64,000 nt of DNA from Scleropages formosus. Taxonomy: Eukaryota; Chordata; Actinopteri; Osteoglossiformes; Osteoglossidae. How positions within the stretch are numbered: the stretch's first letter is position 1; every line of letters starts with the position of its first letter. The DNA is taken from contig NC_041824.1 in NCBI RefSeq assembly GCF_900964775.1, forward strand, positions 20,754,246-20,818,245. Reading direction: 5' to 3'. Positions 1-13,577 of the stretch are shown piece after piece. The notes under the pieces are model-generated. The model had not been told where the DNA came from. It searched no databases and worked only from the letters and a program-made list of their open reading frames with translations. Position numbers and translations under genes: made by a program.

Positions 1-740
1 CCAGGACACCCAGCGTTTGAGGAGAGGACAAGGTCATAAACACACAAGCTAAAAGAATGTCAAGAAGCAGCAGAAATGTAAACAGTGTTGGGGGAGGGAG
101 GAGTGAAAGAGAAGGAGAGGGGCAGAGAAAGTGAGGAAGGAGCAGAGGAGAAGGGTGCATCCGATGAGCCCTTCTTTCACGTTTTCATCTCCCCCCGTGT
201 CTCTCTCTCCCTCCGTCCGCGACTTTATCGCGCTCATTGCCGCTCTGATCTGCCCCTTTCCTGGTTTTAATTCACTTCCTCTCCTTTTCCTTCATTCCCT
301 CTCATATGAGGTCAGCGTGGAATTCCAGGAACTGTTTCGAAATCCTTGTATGTAATTGAGATAATTCATGTCCACATTTGGAGTTTTTACTAACCTTCTG
401 TCCCACATTAGTTTATTAAAGAATTTGTTTCTTTCAATTTTTTCCCAAAAATTTCACAGTCATTCATCTTCGAATAGCACTGTTTTACATGAAATAACTA
501 AAAATGCCCTAAGTCTGCAACATTTGTCAAAGTATGTGCCGTATGGGGTATGAATATCGGTGGAATCCGTAATGAGAAATTAGTTATTCAGACACTGCGA
601 TTTCATAAATGATTTCAGACATATTAAAGGTTATTAAATCTGAAGCTGGCAAAAGCCAGTCAGCTGAAAGTATAACACAGCGCTGCTTGACAGTATGTGA
701 ACCCTGTAGGGATAGTCAAAATTCTAGAATAAAATATTAC
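1..740. other. Non-coding stretch with purine and pyrimidine tracts
   Basis: No gene is recognised. The plus strand is strongly purine-rich from about 88 to 160 and then pyrimidine-rich from about 178 to 310, so short open frames there reflect base composition. From 310 to 740 the sequence is AT-rich and unremarkable. It could belong to an intron or flank of a gene lying left of the window, but nothing seen supports that. Confidence 0.5.
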
Positions 741-1113
741 TGTCATGGCTGGGTCTGGAAGGAAGCGGCGGACCCAAGTGCAGAGCGGTACACGTGGAGT
801 ATTCGGGGAAATCCAAGAGAGGAGGTCAGAGAACAGGCGATGGGTCTTCGAGGTGCGAACGTCGTAACAGGGAGAATCCGAAAGGCGAGGTCGGTACACA
901 GGCAAGAGGTCGATGATCATAAAGAGGTATAGGATCGTGGGAACAAGGGACGGGATCGGGGAAGGCCTTCGGGAACAGGAATTAGCTAGGAGGTCGCAAA
1001 TGAGAATGCCGAACAAGGTTCCGCATCAGCTGCTGGTCTGATGCAGCCTTTTATGCCCCAGTCTGCGTTGCGTCCCAGGTGTTCCGTGTCGGCTCGGAGG
1101 TGTGGGCGTGGCA
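741..1113 (-). mobile_element. Solo LTR of an unassigned LTR-retroelement family
   Basis: A 373-bp unit runs from TGTCATGG to GTGGCA on the plus strand, so it has the TG...CA ends of a long terminal repeat. It is flanked on both sides by the 5-bp duplication ATTAC (736-740 and 1114-1118). Read on the minus strand it has a TATA-like ATAAAA about 60 bp in from its 5' end, which suggests that orientation. No internal coding region or second LTR is visible, so this is a solo LTR fossil. The intact duplication argues against great age. The family (Gypsy-like or retrovirus-like) cannot be told from the LTR alone. Confidence 0.6.
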
Positions 1114-1118
1114 ATTAC

Positions 1119-1699
1119 AGTAAACTTATGAAATCTAAACGTTAAATGTTAAACTTATAAAATGAATAAATGACTATGATTTACACACCTGACTCTACTT
1201 ACCTACTTGCTTACTTGCTGACACTTGGGCTTCACTTATTTTTACACCTGCACTACTTGTGTGTTTCTACTACACACACGATTTTCTCTAGAGCAACACA
1301 TGGAATTGGTCATTACACACCTATTATGCCACATGAGAAACAGTGATCCTCTTTAAATATCATTTTGTGGTAAAACTAAGGGACATGAGGGGTTCTCATA
1401 CTTTCAAGCAGCACTGTAGTTGTAGGTGAATGAGGTGTTTTGAAATATGAGAGCAGGGAGAGCTTAGCTGTCCGCTACTTTGGATTTATGTGTCCCATTT
1501 ATGTGCATTTTCAACTGATTTGTTTCTCTCAGTTTAGGGTCATTTTATCACACATTATAGTACAGAGAACATTAGCAGGAGATCCTTTACAAGTGTGCAC
1601 ATGTAAAATTTTGTAATACATTATCCTCCATGGGTACCACATTGCTATGCCTCAGCTCCCGTAGGGCAGTGACTCCAGACATACAGTACAGGAAAGTAT
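1119..1699. other. AT-rich non-coding stretch
   Basis: Nothing recognisable is seen between the solo LTR and the SINE. There are no convincing exons and no simple repeats of note. Confidence 0.4.
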
Positions 1700-1917
1700 G
1701 ATCACACACATTGTCTGAAACCACTTGTCCCAAGTGGGGTCGCGGGGAGCCGGAGCCTAACCTGGCAACAGAGTGGGTAAGGCTGGAGGGGGAGGGGACA
1801 CACCCAGGATGGGACGCCAGTCCGTCGTAGGGCACCCCAAGCAATGCTCAAACCCTAGAGCCACCGGAGAGCAGGACCCGGTCAAACCCACTGCGCCACT
1901 GCACCACCACACCCCCT
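1700..1917 (-). mobile_element. tRNA-derived SINE, dominant family, copy 1
   Basis: This copy lies on the minus strand. It shows the family features: a tRNA-like head with an A box close to TGGCGCAGTGG, a B box close to GGTTCGAGTCC, a body rich in CCCCTCC, and a short CA/TG tail. It is more diverged than most copies here and no clear target-site duplication was found. Confidence 0.85.
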
Positions 1918-1990
1918 GAACTATGATCAAATGACATTAATATTCCGAAAACCAGTAATGTTAACCTGGCCTTGCTAAAAGGATAAACGG

Positions 1991-2181
1991 GACAGCTGGT
2001 AGCGTAGTAGTTAGAGCTACTGCCTTTGGATCCAAAAGTTACAGGTTTGATCCCCACCTCTGGCTGCATTACCTTGAGGAAGGTACATGCTCCAGTAATA
2101 AAAACCGAGCTGTATAAATGGGTAAATAATTGAAAGCACTCTAACACTGTAAGTTGCTTTGGAGAAAAGTCTCTGATAAAT
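1991..2181 (+). mobile_element. tRNA-derived SINE of a second family (LINE-type tail), copy 1
   Basis: The head reads CTGGTAGCGTAGTAG...TTAGAGC, a degenerate tRNA A box, followed by a B box (GGTTTGATCC). The 3' end reads GTTGCTTTGGAGAAAAG, the tail shared by several fish SINEs and by a LINE fragment near 58 kb in this window. The same family is seen at 10.8-11.0 kb, 14.35 kb, about 59.1 kb and 62.85 kb. Its name in repeat libraries is not known to me. Confidence 0.75.
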
Positions 2182-2306
2182 ATGAAATGGCCTTATTGGG
2201 GAAGGTGTGTAGTATGTACATCATTTAGTTTGTTATAGTTACCAGATCTGATTTAAAAACAATATGTATATAGAGCAAATAAAATTACTGTATCAGAACC
2301 GTTTAA

Positions 2307-5300
2307 TTAAATCATCATCATATAATCACCTGCATACTCCGCAGCGCCATCTTGGTCATCGTTGTAATAGCGGTAAAAAGCCTCAATTCGCTCTTTCTCC
2401 TGCTCCCAGTTCCTCTCTTGTACTTCCTCATTGTCATCGTCATCATGGAACTCATGCTCCTCTACTCCTACGGCACTGTAAGCTTCGTGTTCAGAGGGAA
2501 GATGTGTGGTGATTTCCTCTCCAGGCTCTCCCATAACATCTACATCTGTAGCTGTCACTTCCTGGCCTACTCTCTCCAGCTCTTGGCTGATCATATGCTG
2601 AAAACTGAAAGAACCGTGGGGCTCCAACACTGCTGCGTTATGTGCTTCTGAGGTTAGCTCCTCTGGTGTCATCTCTGTCTTCCAGGACCTCTCCTCTCTA
2701 TACCCAAAATCTTTAGTCCCTGGTGCTGAAGCTTCTGAGAGGATCCATTCTCTCTGCTCTGAGATGTTTAGAGATGCAGGCTCTGTCCCATCTTTTGGCC
2801 AAGTGGTTGGATAACTTGAGGTTTCTAAAGGCTCTGACAGGCTGAAACTGTCCTCTGAGCTTCTGTCACTGTCTGTGCCAGAGAAGGAAATACCTGAAGT
2901 CTGTGTATTCCAGGTTCCCAGGGTCTCCAGCAAACTGCTTTGACCAGGGTAGCCATCATTCCTTTCTTCAAGTTCCATGAAATCCCTCTTTCCATCACCA
3001 CCTGTACAACTGAAACTAGATTCACCATCATTTTCTTGACCACACTCCGCTTCCTCTATTTCATTTTTACACTGAAGTTCATCATCACTTTCATCTTGTG
3101 TATCACTAAACTTTTGTCTGTTGTCATGTAAATGTTCCCCTTCAATAAATTCCTCTTCGCTAGATTCGCTTCCCTTTGTAACTTTTAATGATTCGAGGTC
3201 TTCTAATTCTTCATTGTCTTGCTCGCTCAAAGAATATGAAGATAAAGCCCCAGTCTCTTCCAGCACGTCTCTTTCACCTTCTGCATGTCTACCCATGTCT
3301 TTCTCTTCCATATCCATATTTTCCTCTTCTATCCAGCCTTCCTCTGAACCTTGCTCTTCTGTTATCTTTCCCAAAACAAAGGCATCATTGTCCTTTAGAA
3401 GATCCCCTACAGTTTCCTTCCAGGACAAATGCTCCTTGCAGAGATCTGTATGCTTCTCTAGAAGTTCCCATTCAGACAGCTCTCTTTCCAGAGGTGCATT
3501 ACCTTCCAGCTTTCCTGTTTCCTGTGTTGATTCAGTTTTGATCCCTCCCACTTCCTTCTCTCTGTCTTCTTCATCTTCCTGCTGAAAGCACTCTGAGGGG
3601 TACTCTGCATAGTCTTCTCCAATCACTCCTTGGTCGTCCTCAGAAAACTCCTTCAAGTCTCCCCCAAGCTGATGATGATGATGTAAGCCTTCGAGAAACT
3701 GTTTGTCAAAGTTGTCTTTGCCATGGGACAATAGGCCAACAGCAAACTGCCTGGTCCCACTGTGTGCCTCAGCTATGACTTCTTTCTCTTCGTCATCTTT
3801 CTTTTCTTCTCTGCTCTCCAGTTTTTCATTTGTTCTTCCTTCCTGTTGCATCTCTGCATGTGGAGGTAGTACATGAGAAAAGGTCATTTTCATTGTATTT
3901 TCATCACCACCAATATCTCGTTCATCCTGAAACAAAATCTGTGTACTTCCTCGATAATCTGTGACTTCCTCTCTTTCCTCTAAATATTGACCCTTCAAAT
4001 TGGCCACCCGAGACAAGTAGTCAGGATGACCAGAATCATCCATTCCAACATCCTCTTGTTTGTCTTCTGTGAAATCTCTCTCCTTATGGCTGGTTCCTTG
4101 CACGTCTTCATCACCTTCATCTTCTGTTGAATCTCTCTCCTTATTGCTAGTTCCTTGCCAATCATCATCACCTTCATCTTCTGTTGAATCTCTCTCCTTA
4201 TTGCTGGTTCCTTGCACACCTTCATCACCTTCATCTTCTGTTGAATCTCTCTCCTTATTGCTAGTTTCTTGCCAATCATCATCACCTTCATCTTCTGTTG
4301 AATCTCTCTCCTTATTGCTGGTTTCTTGCACAACATCATCACCTTCTTCTTCTGTTGAATCATTCTCCTTGTTGCTGAGTTTTTCTTTATTATTCTCATC
4401 TCTTTCTCCCTTCAAATCTCTGTCTTCATTGCTCGTTTCTACTGTGACATCATATGCTAGAGCCCCTACATTCTGAATATCCCACTGGCATTCCTCCCCA
4501 GACATACTACTGAAGACTTCCACAGTTTCTTTCATTTGCTCTAGATCTTCATCCACTTCTTTTAGCCCTGGAAGCCAGCTGAAGCCAATGCTTTCAGTTC
4601 TTTCTTCGTCACTCTCATTAAAATTTAGGGCATCAAAGTTTAGATCCTCTTCCTGGTAAGATGGCAAAACTGTATCTGCAATAAACAAATTTGGATCATT
4701 TAAAACAAAGTTTATCATTTCACATTTGTTTTATATGAAATGGTGTTTATGACTAGTTTGGGTTTAATAGGTTTCACAGATCTTACTTGTCCTGTAAAAT
4801 CTAGATAAATAATTTCTTGTTAAACATATGTATAACAAATTCTCTCTGTTATCGCTCATCAGAATAGAAAATTAATATAGCCCAAGTTATGAAAACTGAA
4901 AAGAAAGGGCAAATTAGTCCAAATTTAAGTTTGGAGTGGTGCTCAAACTGCTTTGACAGAAGATTAAGATAAGTGTGGTCCAGAGTCTATAAACTCTATC
5001 TTGGATGTTGTTTGTGTATATATTATATTCATAGGTGTTGGAGGTGAATATTTAAGGAAGCCTGGGTGGTGCACCTGAACAATGCAGTCACATGTGGGTT
5101 TGACCCCTGATATATCTGTATAGAGTTTGTGTGTTCTCCCAGTGTTTGGACAGGTTTACTCTCAGAGACCACTTTCAGGTGATTTGATGATTCTGAGCTT
5201 CTGGTAGTGTGTGTATGCATGGGGGAATGTGTGATCTCTTGTGGTATAATAGTGTACTGCATAAATGAGTGAATTATTGTACTGAGCATCATCTATTAAA

Positions 5301-6009
5301 GTTAACATTGTAAGTCTCCGTGGACAAGGTGACAGCTAAATAATAAACAGTAATCACTATATGTCAATCTAGGAAAAAGTGTTGACTAAATGGATAAATG
5401 TAAATGGAAAACTCCTTTATGTAACTGTTGCCAAAACAAAACTGACTACATACACGTATGTCTACTTAAATTAAATTTGTATCTCCTTTTTTGGATTAAA
5501 TGGGTAACAAAGCTTGAACTAGATCACACCATATTTAAAATTATTGACAATTTATAGGATGCATAAAATCTGCTCTTTCCAAATGTGCAGTATATGCAGA
5601 AAAAGACACAGTGATTTTCCAGGACACAAAGGTGGTTCTTACCTAAAGGTCCATGACAAAACATGTCAGATATGGGGGAAAAAAAAAAAGATTTAATGTT
5701 TGGGGGGGGGGGATCCCTTTAGAAGATGTTTAAACGGCTTTGCTCTTATTTTATTAAAAAAAAAAAAAAAAAAAAAGCTAACATTTTGTGCACGACAGCG
5801 CCACCTCTGGATGTGGTAGAACTGCACATTAAAAGTGAAGTTGGAACCCAGAGCGCTTGTGAGGTTTGGGTTCCCTCTAGTGACACTTTTTCATATTACA
5901 ACTGACTGAAGAAATAAAAAGGTGTGTTGAGTGTTTCGTGAGGAAGACAAGCAGAAGGCATCTTACCTGAAAACGCATCATTTAGTAAGTCAGTGATGTT
6001 TTGTTCCAT
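2307..6009 (-). CDS. Unrecognised acidic protein with 19-residue tandem repeats
   Basis: Two coding exons. Exon A (6014-5967, after a TTTCAG acceptor) carries the start ATG at 6009 and encodes MEQNITDLLNDAFS. A good donor (GTAAGA) joins it to exon B, 4675-2307, which opens after TTATTGCAG and runs to a stop at 2307. The product is 803 residues, very rich in Glu, Asp and Ser, with no signal peptide, membrane segment or domain I can name. Residues 96-228 are built from 19-residue units of the type SNKERDSTEDEGDDDWQ. The C-terminus contains WEQEKERIEAFYRYYNDD, the only stretch that looks like a conserved motif. A non-coding 5' exon probably ends at 6557. A second donor-like CAG|GTGATT near 2321, just before the stop, could give another C-terminus. 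It is divergent to rpl10. I do not recognise the family; an extended, disordered nuclear or cytoskeletal protein is only a guess. Confidence 0.7.
4035..4433 (-). repeat. 57-bp coding minisatellite in the acidic gene
   Basis: Seven consecutive 19-residue (57-bp) units lie between residues 96 and 228. The first (from 4433) and last (to 4035) are degenerate; the five central units (4376-4092) are nearly identical. Units 2 and 4 end in DDDWQ while 3 and 5 end in DEGVQ or DEDVQ, so the array has a 114-bp two-unit period. Because 57 is a multiple of three, all frames on both strands stay open here, which creates false Ser/Leu-rich frames on the plus strand. Confidence 0.9.
5061..5345 (+). mobile_element. 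Diverged DANA/HE1-like tRNA-derived SINE
   Basis: This old copy lies in the intron of the acidic gene. It keeps the pattern GGGTTTGACCCC (B box), GTATAGAGTTTGTGTGTTCTC and a decayed tail ending near 5345. It matches, with many changes, the clearer copy at 19.9-20.3 kb. Confidence 0.5.
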
Positions 6010-6556
6010 TTTATCTGAAAGAAACGAGGGAAAATACTAATGAAACATTTCCTTGTTCTGAAATAAAAGCATTTTACATTCAAAAGCTGCGTTTGGTACA
6101 AAAAAAAAGAAAAAAACTGTTCTTGACCTTCATTAAAACATTCTGAATTCTTTAAAATATATTCATAATTATAAACAATGATGTTTTACACCAAGTAACT
6201 GAAGAAATATAACTGATTCATCAAACAAATTTGTATTCAGCAAGTATGTTGCAGTAGGTACAAATTAAGTAAGTACGCACTTTAAATTTTAACATACAAA
6301 ATGCAGAATTGGTGCATTTTAGCATAAAATAACTGCGAATGATTATAATAATTGAACAAAGAAAAATAAATGTATAAGGAAACAAGTAAAAGTGCAGACA
6401 AAGAGCCAAGCCACCCATCCCTTTGTCTCCAATCATAACATGCAGTGAAATTACCACACAAACGTGAGCCATCTAATGCCTTGAACAGCAATAATTAAAA
6501 TAAAATCTATTAATAAAAGACGTGCCAAAGAGAAAAAGAGTGAGGCCTTGGTCTTA

Positions 6557-6630
6557 CCGCTCTCGTTTCTTTGGTGATTTCCTGTCACAGTGGCAGCATA
6601 AAAAAAGAAGCCAAAAGTAAGAAGAGTGAA
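6557..6630 (-). other. Probable non-coding 5' exon of the acidic gene
   Basis: On the minus strand a donor GAGCG|GTAAGA sits at 6557/6556, upstream of the ATG-bearing exon. The exon's outer edge is not defined; 6630 is nominal. It is proposed only because the coding exon starts right after an acceptor and so needs a 5' partner. Confidence 0.4.
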
Positions 6631-6809
6631 AACCGAGTGCGGTTTTACTTAAAAGGATGTAAATTGCAATGAAAAAGAAAAATATAAGCATAAAAGCTGC
6701 TTGTAAGTTTAGATGCGTGACTCAAAAGCTATGTGAAAACATGTCTTTCGTAGCAAAGTTTTGTTTTGGTTCCGGTCCCTCTCGCACTGGCAGCTGAGGT
6801 AGCCGAGGT

Positions 6810-7157
6810 AACGGAAAAGCCCATTTTAACTGTGGTTCAGCTACTTCATCGAGAGATGCGGCAGATGTCATGCGCAACAAGGGTTTTTTTTTTTTAATTC
6901 TCTATAACCCTCCCCATCCATGTCAGCTTATCTGCTTCCGTAATAACCTCTCCACCAAACCAGCTAAGATAAAATGCATATCAACTCCTTTTTTTTTATT
7001 CTTCACTCACAGTGTAAGCAATGCTTTATAATTCTCTACTTTGTTCCACTAAAGAGTTTGCAGAGTGCAAAGGCCCCGCCACCAGCAGACGGTTTCCTTC
7101 CTGACTTCGGAGCTCGAGCCGAGCGTTACGCTGTAGCACGCACTGCAAACCTCAAAA

Positions 7158-7200
<43 letters not shown>

Positions 7201-8570
7201 AAAGAGGACAAGTGCCAGCCAGAGTAACCAGTGTTATGTTTTTCATAGACACACACAGCCCACCGCTGTGGTGTTGGTTTAGCGCTCTGTTTTCGTGTGT
7301 ATATTTGCACATCTGTCACGACACAAAAATGAGGTCTTGACACGTGAACAGACAAATCTTCGATCCGAGCACCTATCACTGGAACACACTTTGGTTTGTT
7401 TCCTCCAGCCTTGTGTGTATATCAGGCTTCCAGTTCATAAGATAATGCACTCATATGATGTTGCAGAAGATATTTTTGACCGTGATAGTCGAATAAGATT
7501 AAATTTACTCTTCCTTGATCCCCCCCCCCAATAAAAATTTTGTATGCACAGCTGATGACTCAGATATGTCACTCATATTACATTTTCTGATGCTGTTAAT
7601 TTAGTGAGTTATGTATCTCCTAGTCTAATTTTTTGCATAAATCCCAGGAAACAAGGCAGCTACTTATGTGAGTCACACAAGTACCTTTTTTCCGTGTGTC
7701 GGCTCCGAAAAGAGGTCAATCGCAACTCTAATACGTGAATTTCTAGGGCGGAATGAAATTGCTGGTTGACTTTGGTAGAGCCAAATAGATAATGCCTGAA
7801 TCGTGAGTGAAGCAATTCTAAGAATTCTAATCCTTCATCATTCATAGTGGCAGAGAGTCAAAAATGTATTATTATTGAAAATGACAAGTAAAAAAAAAGT
7901 GTAAAAAAATGTTACATTATTTAATGGCAGGTAAAAAAAGTGTCAAAAATGTTTTTAAAAAAAAGTTGTGTCTAACATGCAAAAAAGTGTCAAAAACATC
8001 TAAAAGTTTTTAGACATAAAAATTCTTAAAAACTTAAGCCTTTAAAAACCACACATGAGCAGCTGTACATTGAATAGCCACTCATTTTTATTAGAAGACA
8101 TCATAATAATAAAGCCTGTGCAAGGTTATGCAACAGATAAGACATCCGCAGAGACCTGAATCTGAAAGAGCTGTGAAAGAGGTGTCAAAAAAATCTTGTA
8201 GCAACTGTGATCATAACTTGAGCGACCAGCGTTGTTAGTAGTTAGTTCACATCGACCTGACGTTTTCAAAGTTTTGAAGTTTAAATAGATTCTTGTCTCC
8301 TTCAGATCTTTGGACTACATTAACCATCGTCCCTTTTACAAAGAACCCCCTCCAAAAATAAATAAATAAATAAATAAAACCAAGTAAGTTCTCACGGTGC
8401 CATATAAATGGTGGTGTGCAATTATTAGTCCAGTAGTTTTGCTGTGTAAATATTCTAAAAAATTGTATTATAATGGTAAGCTAAATGTTAAGTATTTAAT
8501 TAACGTTAAATAACTGTGACGTTAACCAAAACCCCCAAAGTGAGGGGAAGTGACGCACCGGAAGGAGGTG
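6810..8570. other. Intergenic region between the divergent acidic gene and rpl10
   Basis: It holds a GT microsatellite (7160-7198) and, at about 7860-8060, an A-rich stretch in which the phrase AAAAAGTGTCAAAAA recurs irregularly. No exon was identified. Promoters for both flanking genes should lie at its two ends. Confidence 0.5.
7160..7198. repeat. (GT)n microsatellite
   Basis: About 19 uninterrupted GT units. Confidence 0.95.
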
Positions 8571-8571
8571 T

Positions 8572-8602
8572 CGCCCTCTTTCCTCCATTAGGCGAGTTAG
8601 CC
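8572..8602 (+). promoter_or_regulatory. rpl10: rpl10 start region with 5' TOP-like pyrimidine tract and non-coding exon 1
   Basis: CGCCCTCTTTCCTCC is a pyrimidine tract of the kind in which ribosomal protein genes of vertebrates start transcription (5' TOP). It is followed by a short leader and a donor GCC|GTAAGT at 8602/8603. The next exon opens at 8724 after TTTTGTAG and carries the ATG. TOP-mediated growth control is family knowledge; the exact start base is inferred. Confidence 0.65.
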
Positions 8603-8732
8603 GTAAGTCCGAAAATTGTGCAGCTCCCACCATAATGCCATAAGACACTGAAATAAAACGTCATTTTGCTCACAACTGTGTTTGCGCTTCTTTATTAACA
8701 TGTTTTGGTTGTCTGTTTTGTAGATTTTAACC

Positions 8733-11309
<2,577 letters not shown>

Positions 11310-11338
11310 ACAGTGCAATACAGAAGTGTTGAGCAGAG

Positions 11339-11344
11339 AATAAA
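11339..11344 (+). terminator. rpl10: rpl10 polyadenylation signal
   Basis: A canonical AATAAA lies 30 bp after the stop codon, consistent with the very short 3' UTR typical of ribosomal protein genes. Confidence 0.9.
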
Positions 11345-11611
11345 GATTTGAATTGTCAACATACTGTTGCATTTATGTTGTTTTTGTTTGGTTTTTGATC
11401 TTGCTGTTAGAATTCTGCTATGCGAGTTAATCTTTTCAGTTTAGTGCTGTATCAGTAGGGATGTTTATTTGAAGTTATTACACATTTTATGAATATTTTC
11501 CAGATATTTTATTCAAGTTACACAAAAAATATTTATTGTAGCAATGAAAATTTGGTCTATTCCATATCACACTGTCACAAATTCAAATGTTGGGTGTTAG
11601 TACTGATGGGA

Positions 11612-13577
11612 TCAGAGTTCATTACGCAGTAAGTAACGGTGGGAGGGTTTCAGGTCAACTTCTACAGGATAGTGGTCGCTGATTTCCAAAGCCTATACAG
11701 AACATATTGCATTTACTATATTGCCTGAAATACAGCCTCAATTGTATCTTTGATTTTACCAATGACTTACCTCCTGTTCGCTAAGATGAAACTCTTTTTT
11801 GAAGTTAAATGGATGAGCTGAGCATGGCACAATGCCAGACATGAATTTCTTCCCATGAACTACTATCCTGTGATGGAGGAAATGCATAACAGTTGAAAGG
11901 GACTAGTTCCAGCATCCACATGTAAACAAAGTATGGAGGTGTGTTCTTCAGCCAACCTGTCGTATGCACAACGCGTGTTCTCACGCACAGTGGTGTCCTC
12001 CTCATCTCCAATCAGCCAGTGGAACTTGGGATCATTCCGCAGTCGTACATTCATCCAGCCTTTAGCTGTCACGTAACTGCAGGCTGCATTAAGATCTCCT
12101 AGAAACATCACATTCTGTGCAATGACAGTTGTAATGATGGGGCACCTGAGTAAAGATTCACAAACCTTATTTATACGTTTACATATGATATGGTCAGTCA
12201 CATAGTTCTTCACCTGATTCTTCCACTTTTTGGAAATTTCCTGGAAAACACTGTACAGCTCATCAATTTCTTTCATGGCATTTTTGGGACACGTGTGTTG
12301 GCCAACCAGGATGAAGTCTTTAACTACTGTAGGAAATAATGAACACACAATATTACAAGTTAAAAAAAAGATTAACCTTGTGTCACCTTGGAATATGACT
12401 TTCAAAGATAGAAATGTCCTAAACGTGGAGATAAATATTTCACTTTTGTACTTGCTTAAAATGAAAGAAAACAACAGGCCAAACATTTTACCGGTACTTT
12501 TCTCATGTCTTACAACTTAAGACCCATAAAGGATTTGAAAGAGATTCTCTGGGTAAGACAGCAAATACAAGAATAGAAATATTAATAAAAAAATAGAAAT
12601 ATCTGTGCAGTAAATTCCACTCACTGGTGTTGGGAGAATGGAAGAGGACAACGAAAGGTTCTCGGGAGAAGACGCCTACGTCACTTCCGCCATCCTCTTT
12701 ATACTGTGGAAGTTGATAGCCGTCTCGAACCTGCAGCATGTCATTCCTGACACCAAACAGTCACGTTATCAAGAAAAGCACTTCCACATATTTTTGGTCA
12801 TTCTAAAGAAAAATATTTTACATAAATCCTTTCAAGGGCCAAACAAGGCAAAACAACATTTATATAGTACATGGAGGCTACCTGTATATGTAGACATATT
12901 GTTCTTTGTAAGTGTTCTTCCCCAGCCTCTTACTGTCTACGTGGGAGTATGAGTGAGATCTGTCATACCTTGAAGATCACAAAAATGCCTGGTTAGCGAC
13001 ATTGTGTTAAGATGAATGGATTCTCCTGGAAATTGTCCATACGCAATTGCATTGCAGCTGTTGCCAAATAATGAACCCACAGAAGGCTCTACTGCATAAA
13101 AGTCATCCTCCCAATGCAATCATCTGTAAAGGCAACTGTGGCAGCAGCTCCCTTTGTACCTGTTGAGTTCCCTCACCAATGTCGGTATGGCTTCACCTTT
13201 TGCATCCCGTACCTCCTGAACTAAACACAGATCACAGCGAGCAATGATCTGCCACAAAGGAAAGAGAGGGAAAACAACTGTTGGTTTTGCTCAGAATGTG
13301 TCTACAAATTAATAAACGGTCATACTTTCTTTTCCAGCTTCGGCGCATACCGTACACACTGTTATTTTTATTTGAATCAATTTACACCATTTATGAGATG
13401 TGTTCGCCAAGTATCTTCCGTTTCACACTCCACCTTGGTCAGAAGGTCCATGACCTTCTTGTTGTTGGCCTTCGTCTCCCCGAAACTGCGGACGTTGAAC
13501 GCGCAGATTTTGAGTGCCTGCGCCGATGTCCACAAAGTAAGGTAGACCAGACTCCATAGGAGGAATGCAGGCCTCAT
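11612..13577 (-). CDS. dnase1l1: Secreted DNase I-like endonuclease
   Basis: Eight coding exons: 13577-13434, 13248-13160, 12968-12882, 12746-12625, 12326-12214, 12114-11957, 11867-11771 and 11692-11612. They total 891 nt, or 296 residues. The protein starts with a hydrophobic signal peptide (MRPAFLLWSLVYLTLWTSA) and then LKICAFNVRSFGE. DNase I family residues are in place: Glu in LVQEVRD, His in LVGQHTCP, GDLNAACSY, CAYDR and SDHYPVE. It should cleave DNA in a divalent-cation-dependent way in the secretory or extracellular space. The location next to rpl10 matches human DNASE1L1, though parts (RNDPKFHWLIGDEEDTTV) look equally like DNASE1L3. The tail ends LLRNEL without a hydrophobic GPI signal. 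Intron 5 is only 99 nt and stop-free. The fish paralogue name (dnase1l1 or a relative) is less sure than the function. Confidence 0.9.

Noticed and set aside
88-310. Purine/pyrimidine tracts as a possible structured regulatory element
   Set aside because: The tracts are irregular and do not form clean mirror or inverted repeats; base composition is enough to explain them.
4035-4433. Regular 57-bp repeats as a CRISPR-like array
   Set aside because: The units are contiguous with no unique spacers, lie inside a coding exon of a vertebrate gene and are a minisatellite.
4060-4476. Open plus-strand frame rich in SSSVESLSLLLV repeats
   Set aside because: It is the reverse-strand shadow of the 57-bp coding repeats of the acidic gene; unit length divisible by three keeps every frame open.
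12937-13119. Sixty-codon frame between DNase exons 2 and 3 (MHWEDDFYAVEPS...)
   Set aside because: Splice sites and phase join exon 2 directly to 12968-12882; the frame has no DNase similarity and overlaps the acceptor.
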